From positions 1-15,645 of the forward strand of contig JANNMJ010000185.1 of NCBI GenBank assembly GCA_031397815.1: a DNA stretch of 15,645 nucleotides, read 5' to 3'. Below the pieces are notes generated by a model. It was not told where the DNA came from, made no database searches, and was given only the letters and a program-made list of their open reading frames with translations. The position numbers and the translations under genes are program-made. This DNA is from JANNMJ01 sp031397815 (GTDB taxonomy: Bacteria > Bacteroidota > Bacteroidia > Cytophagales > Hymenobacteraceae). Position 1 is the stretch's first letter; each line of letters opens with the position of its first letter. Of the stretch, positions 11,745-15,645 are shown piece after piece.

Positions 11745-13778
11745 ATGATGCTCTTGACTCGCGCGTGCCGCCCGCAACGGCGGTGGTTGACGGCCATATC
11801 GGCCATTGCGGCGCTGTGGCTGAGTGCCGGTCGGCCCGTGGCCGTGCGGGCGCAAGGCCCAACGGGCCACGCGATGCGCCAATCGGAAGCCGATTCACTC
11901 CGGACGGTTTTGCGCACGCACCCCGCCGATACGGGCGCGGTTCGGCTGTACATCAAGCTCAGTGAAGCCCTTTTGATGCCCGACCCAGTCGCTTCCGGCG
12001 ATGCCGCCGCAAAGGGGCTGGCGCTCGCCAAGCGGCTGCACGATTCGCGCGGCGAAGGACTGGCGGAGGATATGGTCGGGAATGCGCTTTCGGTGCGCGG
12101 CCAGTTTGCAGAGTCATTGAAGCACTTCGCCCGCGCCCGGCCGCTGCTGCCCCGTTCGGCCGACCGCCCGGCGCTCGCCGATGTCTGGAACAGCACCGGC
12201 ATCGCCCACTTTCAGCTCGGCGATTACCGCGCCGCCACCGATGCCTACCTGCACAGCCTGCGTGTGGCGGAAGCCGTTGGCGATTCAATCCCTATCGCGA
12301 AGGCCAACGTCAGTCTCGCGATTGTGGCGTCGCAGCTCAAGCGCTACCCCGAAGCCGAAATGCGCTACGCCCGTGCGCTCCGAATGGTGCGCATGGCGGG
12401 GCCACGCGGCGGTATTCTGCTCAATATGGCCATGATTGCCCTCGACCAGAATCAGGTCGATTCAGCCGCCGCCCGCGCAGCCCGCGGAATGGCAACCCTG
12501 CGCAACCTCGGCTCACCGCGCACCCTGTCGGTGATGACGAACCTGAGCGGCACCATCGCGCAACGGCAAGGCGACAGCACCCGTGCCATTACGCTCTTCC
12601 GCGAAGCCCTTGCAATGGCCGAGCCGCTGGAACAGCCGACCACCCTCGTCAATCCGCTCCTCAACCTCGGCGAGGCGCTGGTAGCCCGCAACCCCCGCGA
12701 CCCCGAAGCCGCCCCGCTGCTGGCGCGCGCCCTCGCCCTCACGCAGGAGCTGCAAATGCCCGACGAAGAGCGTAAAGCCCACGGCGCCCTCGCCGCCGCC
12801 GCCGAAGCGCGAGGCGATTACGCCATTGCGCTGCGCCATCGCAAGCAGGAAATCGGGATTCAGGACTCGATTTTTACCCGTGATGTCGCCGGAAAAACGG
12901 CCGAGCTAAAAGCCGAATACGAGCTGGAAAAACGCGAGCAACGCGCCCGGATTCAGGCGCTGGAGCTACGCGAAAAAGACCTCCTCCTTCGCCGGCGCAC
13001 CTACGGCTTGCTGGCGCTGGGCGCGGCGTTGGTGGCCGTCCTCGGGATCGGCGCGTGGCTCCTGACGCGCACGCGCCTCCGCAGCCGGTTGGCGCTCGCG
13101 GCCGAGCGGGCGGCGCAGCAACGGGCGCGCTCGGGCGCCGTTTTGGAAGCCGAAGAGCGGGAACGCCGTCGCATCGGCGCCGACCTGCACGACGGCGTCG
13201 GGCAGCTTTTATCGGCCGTCAAGCTTAACCTGAGCGCATTTGAGCACGACCTGAACGCCACCCCAGCCGCCCCCGCGCAACACGAACACCTCCGCATCGC
13301 CCTCGACTCCCTCGATGAAGGCCTGCGCGAGATGCGGTCGCTTTCGCATCAGCTCGTCCCGAACGCCCTCCTGCGCCACGGCCTCAGCGGTGCCGTCCGC
13401 GAGCTGGTCGGGCGTGTGGCGGCGCCCGCCGGTCTTCAAATCCACCTCGATATGATTGGCCTGGAGCGCGGCCTACCGCCAGCGCTCGAAAGCATGCTCT
13501 ACCGCACGATTCAGGAAGTAATCGCCAACGTAGTAAAGCACGCCCGCGCATCCGAAGTCACGATTCAGCTCCTCCACCACGGCGCCGAAGTCACGGTAGT
13601 AATAGAGGATAACGGCGTCGGCTTCGACCTAACCACCATCCAAGCCCGCGCCGACGGCGGCATCGGCCTTCACAACCTCGCCGAGCGGGTGGACTACGTC
13701 GGCGGCCGGTTTACACTAGACTCAAGGCCCGGCCGGGGGACGATGGTGAGTCTGGAAGTCCCCGTGGGGGGGGGGTAA
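11745..13778 (+). CDS. TPR-containing sensor histidine kinase (HisKA_3 / NarX-type)
   Basis: A membrane sensor kinase. An N-terminal signal segment (about 10-36, ending AVRAQ) exports the sensor region. Helical TPR-like repeats run from about 45 to 385 (for example NSTGIAHFQLGDYRAATDAY), then a charged coiled coil (about 385-418) and one membrane helix (420-440). This places the TPR domain in the periplasm and the kinase in the cytoplasm. The dimerisation domain is HisKA_3, with H482 in ERRRIGADLHDGVGQLLSA. The ATPase domain has N595 (EVIANVVKHA), DNGVG (622-626) and GGIGL (638-642). All catalytic boxes are intact. Two ATGs lie in tandem at 11745 and 11748; either could start the protein. The upstream neighbour is an NtrC-type regulator, although HisKA_3 kinases typically pair with NarL/LuxR-type regulators. 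A G10 run precedes the stop. Confidence 0.95.
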   Translation: MMLLTRACRPQRRWLTAISAIAALWLSAGRPVAVRAQGPTGHAMRQSEADSLRTVLRTHPADTGAVRLYIKLSEALLMPDPVASGDAAAKGLALAKRLHDSRGEGLAEDMVGNALSVRGQFAESLKHFARARPLLPRSADRPALADVWNSTGIAHFQLGDYRAATDAYLHSLRVAEAVGDSIPIAKANVSLAIVASQLKRYPEAEMRYARALRMVRMAGPRGGILLNMAMIALDQNQVDSAAARAARGMATLRNLGSPRTLSVMTNLSGTIAQRQGDSTRAITLFREALAMAEPLEQPTTLVNPLLNLGEALVARNPRDPEAAPLLARALALTQELQMPDEERKAHGALAAAAEARGDYAIALRHRKQEIGIQDSIFTRDVAGKTAELKAEYELEKREQRARIQALELREKDLLLRRRTYGLLALGAALVAVLGIGAWLLTRTRLRSRLALAAERAAQQRARSGAVLEAEERERRRIGADLHDGVGQLLSAVKLNLSAFEHDLNATPAAPAQHEHLRIALDSLDEGLREMRSLSHQLVPNALLRHGLSGAVRELVGRVAAPAGLQIHLDMIGLERGLPPALESMLYRTIQEVIANVVKHARASEVTIQLLHHGAEVTVVIEDNGVGFDLTTIQARADGGIGLHNLAERVDYVGGRFTLDSRPGRGTMVSLEVPVGGG

Positions 13779-13817
13779 TTAAGAATTAATAATTAAGCCG
13801 TTAGGGTGAAGTAGCCC

Positions 13818-14164
13818 GAACTCCCCAACCCCGAAGGGGGAGGGGTGGCCCGAAGGGCCGGGGTGGGGATGGCGGTTGTGTGCGGCAGTTAAGTACGGTA
13901 GCTATGTACGGCGGGGTTGGTGCGCCGAGCCGCATGCGGGCTACGTATCCGGCACCGTCCCGGTGCCGGTGGCTGGACCGCCGAACCGCCTCCACTGTCC
14001 ACAAAATGCCTGTAGGGGCGTGGCCTTGTGCCCGCCCGCATTGCGGTTATGCACGTCAAACCGCCGCCTAACCGCCGTTGGTTGGGTTCTCATGGCGGGC
14101 TGTATCTACGTGTCCCCCCACCCCGGCCCTGCGGGCCACCCCTCCCCTCCGGGGCGGGGAGTTC
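13818..14164. repeat. Composite repeat element, copy 2
   Basis: Same order as 8398-8655: short-form unit 1 (13818-13868, plus), spacer, unit 2 (14007-14048), spacer, inverted long-form unit 1 (14083-14164). Both copies are preceded by AGCCC. The spacers differ in length and sequence (the whole is 347 bp against 258 bp), so the conserved parts are the units rather than the interior. Confidence 0.8.
13949..13969. repeat. Perfect 9-bp hairpin inside composite repeat copy 2
   Basis: CCGGCACCG, loop TCC, CGGTGCCGG. It is not followed by a T run, so it is not a classical terminator. It is absent from the spacer of composite copy 1. Confidence 0.7.
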
Positions 14165-14248
14165 ACAATTTCACGGCATCAGTCAATTATTAATTCTTAA
14201 TTACTAATTATTAATTACCCTTTCGGTAGTCTGACCCTACCAAAATGG

Positions 14249-14280
14249 AAAGCCCGAAGCTCACCGCGTCGGGCTTTTTT
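14249..14280 (+). terminator. Intrinsic terminator upstream of the kdp operon
   Basis: Stem AAAGCCCGA / TCGGGCTTT (14249-14257 with 14269-14277, loop of 11 nt) runs into TTTTTT (14275-14280). It ends transcription arriving from the sensor kinase side and isolates the kdp genes. The A-rich 5' side may also serve weakly on the other strand. Confidence 0.85.
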
Positions 14281-14399
14281 GTGCCCAAAAGTGCTTTAAC
14301 GCGTCAGAAACAGCTTTTGATGGCTTGGCCCGCAACCACGGCACCTGCTTGGTAGAAGGGGACACGCGGCGTCGCACTTCAACGCCGTGCCTGCTGACG

Positions 14400-14498
14400 A
14401 TGATGACCCCTGCATTGGATTTCGCGCTGCTGCTCGTCGGTGGGCTGGCGTTTTTCGGCCTCTTCTACCGCTCCCTCGGCTTTTTCGACCGCCTTTAA
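14400..14498 (+). CDS. Small hydrophobic membrane peptide, first gene of the kdp cluster
   Basis: A 32-residue peptide starting with two Met codons (14400 and 14403) and ending at TAA 14496-14498. It has an acidic start (MMTPALDF), one membrane helix (ALLLVGGLAFFGLF) and an amphipathic basic-aromatic end (YRSLGFFDRL). It is not KdpF, which follows 31 nt later and has the expected KdpF ending. I do not recognise the family. The clean small-membrane-protein layout, the position between a terminator and kdpF, and the same strand suggest a real gene and perhaps an extra small Kdp subunit or regulator (inference). No Shine-Dalgarno site is visible. Confidence 0.6.
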   Translation: MMTPALDFALLLVGGLAFFGLFYRSLGFFDRL

Positions 14499-14529
14499 TC
14501 GCTTTTGAATTTCCAGCTTTTCTGAACCG

Positions 14530-14607
14530 ATGCTTGCTCTCTTGATCCTCGCCCTCGCTTCGTTCGCTTACCTGACTTACGCGCTGCTGCACCCGGAGCG
14601 CTTTTAA
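14530..14607 (+). CDS. kdpF: Potassium-transporting ATPase small subunit KdpF
   Basis: A 25-residue single-helix membrane peptide: MLALLILALASFAYLTYA followed by LLHPERF. The Tyr-rich centre and the terminal P-E-R-F are the KdpF signature, and the length fits the family (about 25-30). KdpF stabilises the KdpFABC high-affinity K+ pump in the inner membrane. It lies 31 nt after the unnamed small peptide gene and 45 nt before kdpA, as expected in a kdp operon. Confidence 0.88.
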   Translation: MLALLILALASFAYLTYALLHPERF

Positions 14608-14635
14608 TAGCGCTTTTATGGCGCCAGTCAGCTCG

Positions 14636-14651
14636 CTTCCTTTTCCTTCCT
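14636..14651 (+). promoter_or_regulatory. Pyrimidine tract before the kdpA start
   Basis: Sixteen consecutive pyrimidines end one base before the kdpA ATG (14653). TCCTTTTCCTTCC at 14638-14650 is identical to 317-329 before glf. Confidence 0.45.
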
Positions 14652-14652
14652 G

Positions 14653-15645
14653 ATGATTACTTCCTATTTGGGCATTGCGGTGGCGTTTTTCGGCGCTTTA
14701 CTGCTGGCCGTGCCGCTGGGACGCTATCTGGCCCGCGTGTTTCGCGGAGAGAGCGTCTGGACCGATTTCCTTCTTCCCCTCGAAAATTTAATTTTCCGGT
14801 TGAGCGGAATTAATCCTGTCCGGCAGATGAATTGGCGGCAGCATATGGCGGCGATGCTCGCCATTAATGCCGTGTGGTTTGGGTACTGCTTTATCCTGCT
14901 GTTTACGCAGGGCAGCCTACCGCTGAACCCGGACGGTAACACGTCGCAAACCGCCGATCTGGCTTGGAATACGGCCATTTCGTTCCTCGTCAATTGCAAC
15001 ATTCAGCATTATTCCGGTGAGAGCGGCGCCACGTATCTCTCGCAAATCGGGGGGCTGATGCTGATGCAATTCCTGTCGGCCGCGACGGGGATTGCGGCGC
15101 TGGCGGTGGTTTTTGAAGCCCTGCGGGCGCGCACCACCGAACAGCTCGGCAACTTCTGGTTCCTGCTCGTGCGCTCGATTACGCGGCTGCTGCTGCCGCT
15201 GAGCGTGATTATCGCCACGGTCCTCGTATTTCAGGGGACGCCGATGACGTTCCAAGGGAAAGCCGAATTGGTGACCCTGCAAGGCGATACCGTGCAGGTA
15301 AGCCGGGGGCCGGTGGCGGCGTTCGTCGCCATTAAAGAGCTGGGGACGAACGGCGGCGGCTTCTTCGGCGCTAACGCCGCGCACCCGCTCGAAAACCCGA
15401 CGTGGCTCACGAACCTCGTGGAAGTGGGCGCGCACCTGCTGATTCCGTTTGCGGTGGTCTTCGCGCTCGGTTTTTACCTCCAGCGGCGGCGACTGGCGTG
15501 GATGATTTTCGGCACTATGACGGTCGGGTTTGCCCTCCTGCTCGCGCCCACGCTCTATTACGAAACCCACGGCGCCCCGGCCCTCACGGCGCTCGGCGTA
15601 GACCAAACTTGGGGGGCATTGGAAGGGAAGGAAATGCGCCTCGGC
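14653..15645 (+). CDS. kdpA: Potassium-transporting ATPase subunit KdpA, truncated by the window end
   Basis: KdpA is the K+-selective channel-like subunit of the KdpFABC pump. The frame is open from ATG 14653 to the last base (331 codons), about 60% of the usual 550-560. Recognisable parts are the N-terminal helix, the cytoplasmic segment LENLIFRLSGINPVRQMNW, the first selectivity region NCNIQHYSGESG (from N114), and the second, ELGTNGGGFFGAN (G231-T232-N233-G234). Several long hydrophobic helices lie between. The first filter reads V-N-C-N where E. coli has T-N-T-N, with IQHY in place of WQSY. kdpB and kdpC should follow outside the window. Confidence 0.95.
   Translation, partial: MITSYLGIAVAFFGALLLAVPLGRYLARVFRGESVWTDFLLPLENLIFRLSGINPVRQMNWRQHMAAMLAINAVWFGYCFILLFTQGSLPLNPDGNTSQTADLAWNTAISFLVNCNIQHYSGESGATYLSQIGGLMLMQFLSAATGIAALAVVFEALRARTTEQLGNFWFLLVRSITRLLLPLSVIIATVLVFQGTPMTFQGKAELVTLQGDTVQVSRGPVAAFVAIKELGTNGGGFFGANAAHPLENPTWLTNLVEVGAHLLIPFAVVFALGFYLQRRRLAWMIFGTMTVGFALLLAPTLYYETHGAPALTALGVDQTWGALEGKEMRLG

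Larger units (their letters stand above)
13776..14203. repeat. AT-rich 19-bp inverted repeat enclosing composite repeat
   Basis: The arms 13776-13794 (TAATTAAGAATTAATAATT) and 14185-14203 are perfect reverse complements in an otherwise GC-rich setting. The left arm begins with the TAA stop of the sensor kinase and provides stop codons in every frame. The right side repeats AATTATTAATT again at 14206-14216. The pair encloses 390 bp that include the composite repeat. No flanking target duplication is evident. Confidence 0.8.
13779..14399. other. Intergenic region between sensor kinase and kdp operon
   Basis: These 621 bp contain no convincing gene. They hold the AT-rich inverted repeat, the second composite repeat (13818-14164), a perfect hairpin (13949-13969), an intrinsic terminator (14249-14280), and about 120 nt of leader ahead of the kdp genes. 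Open frames such as 13876-14193 are repeat translations. Confidence 0.65.

Noticed and set aside
1720..14164. Possible CRISPR array made of the dispersed repeats
   Set aside because: Copies are kilobases apart, in both orientations, with no regular spacers and no cas genes.
13876..14193. 105-codon open frame between the kinase and kdp
   Set aside because: It is almost entirely composite repeat translated in one frame, and similar peptides arise from the other repeat copies.
14336..14352. Sigma-54-like promoter before the kdp cluster (GGCAC...TTGG)
   Set aside because: At the correct GG-N10 spacing the -12 element is GT instead of the required GC.

Overview
The window is about 15.6 kb of GC-rich bacterial DNA. 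It suggests a high-GC Bacteroidota (Cytophagales, Hymenobacter- or Spirosoma-like). The grounds are the near absence of Shine-Dalgarno sequences, the Bacteroidota-style KdpF/KdpA, a large bacterial alpha-2-macroglobulin lipoprotein, a TPR sensor kinase with an N-terminal signal peptide, and GC-rich palindromic repeats in the intergenic spaces. The genus is inference; no rRNA or marker gene is present.

Layout. Positions 1-335 are non-coding and begin with a copy of a dispersed repeat. UDP-galactopyranose mutase (glf, +, 336-1625) ends at a clear intrinsic terminator. Two back-to-back palindromic repeats separate it from a convergent SRPBCC-fold gene (-, 1948-2388). That gene diverges from a 1892-codon alpha-2-macroglobulin lipoprotein (+, 2698-8376) across a near-perfect 27-bp inverted repeat. 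A composite repeat (8398-8655) lies between the macroglobulin gene and a convergent PAP2 phosphatase gene (-, 8712-9576), which is broken by one extra base in a C5/G5 run. Next, all on +, come a small secreted coiled-coil protein (9763-10149), an NtrC-type sigma-54 response regulator (10243-11634) and a TPR/HisKA_3 sensor kinase (11745-13778). A 19-bp AT-rich inverted repeat starts exactly at the kinase stop codon and encloses a second copy of the composite repeat (13818-14164). An intrinsic terminator follows. The start of a kdp potassium-pump operon closes the window: an unrecognised 32-residue hydrophobic peptide (14400-14498), kdpF (14530-14607) and kdpA (14653 to the window end, truncated).

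How the genes fit together. Most of the content concerns the envelope: galactofuranose precursor synthesis, a periplasmic protease-trap protein, a lipid or undecaprenyl-type phosphatase, an exported coiled-coil protein beside a two-component system whose sensor domain is probably periplasmic, and K+ uptake. The least ordinary signals are the bipartite repeat family at gene 3' ends, a DHp/receiver pairing that crosses usual family lines, the extra small membrane peptide ahead of kdpF, and long pyrimidine tracts in place of Shine-Dalgarno sites before three genes.
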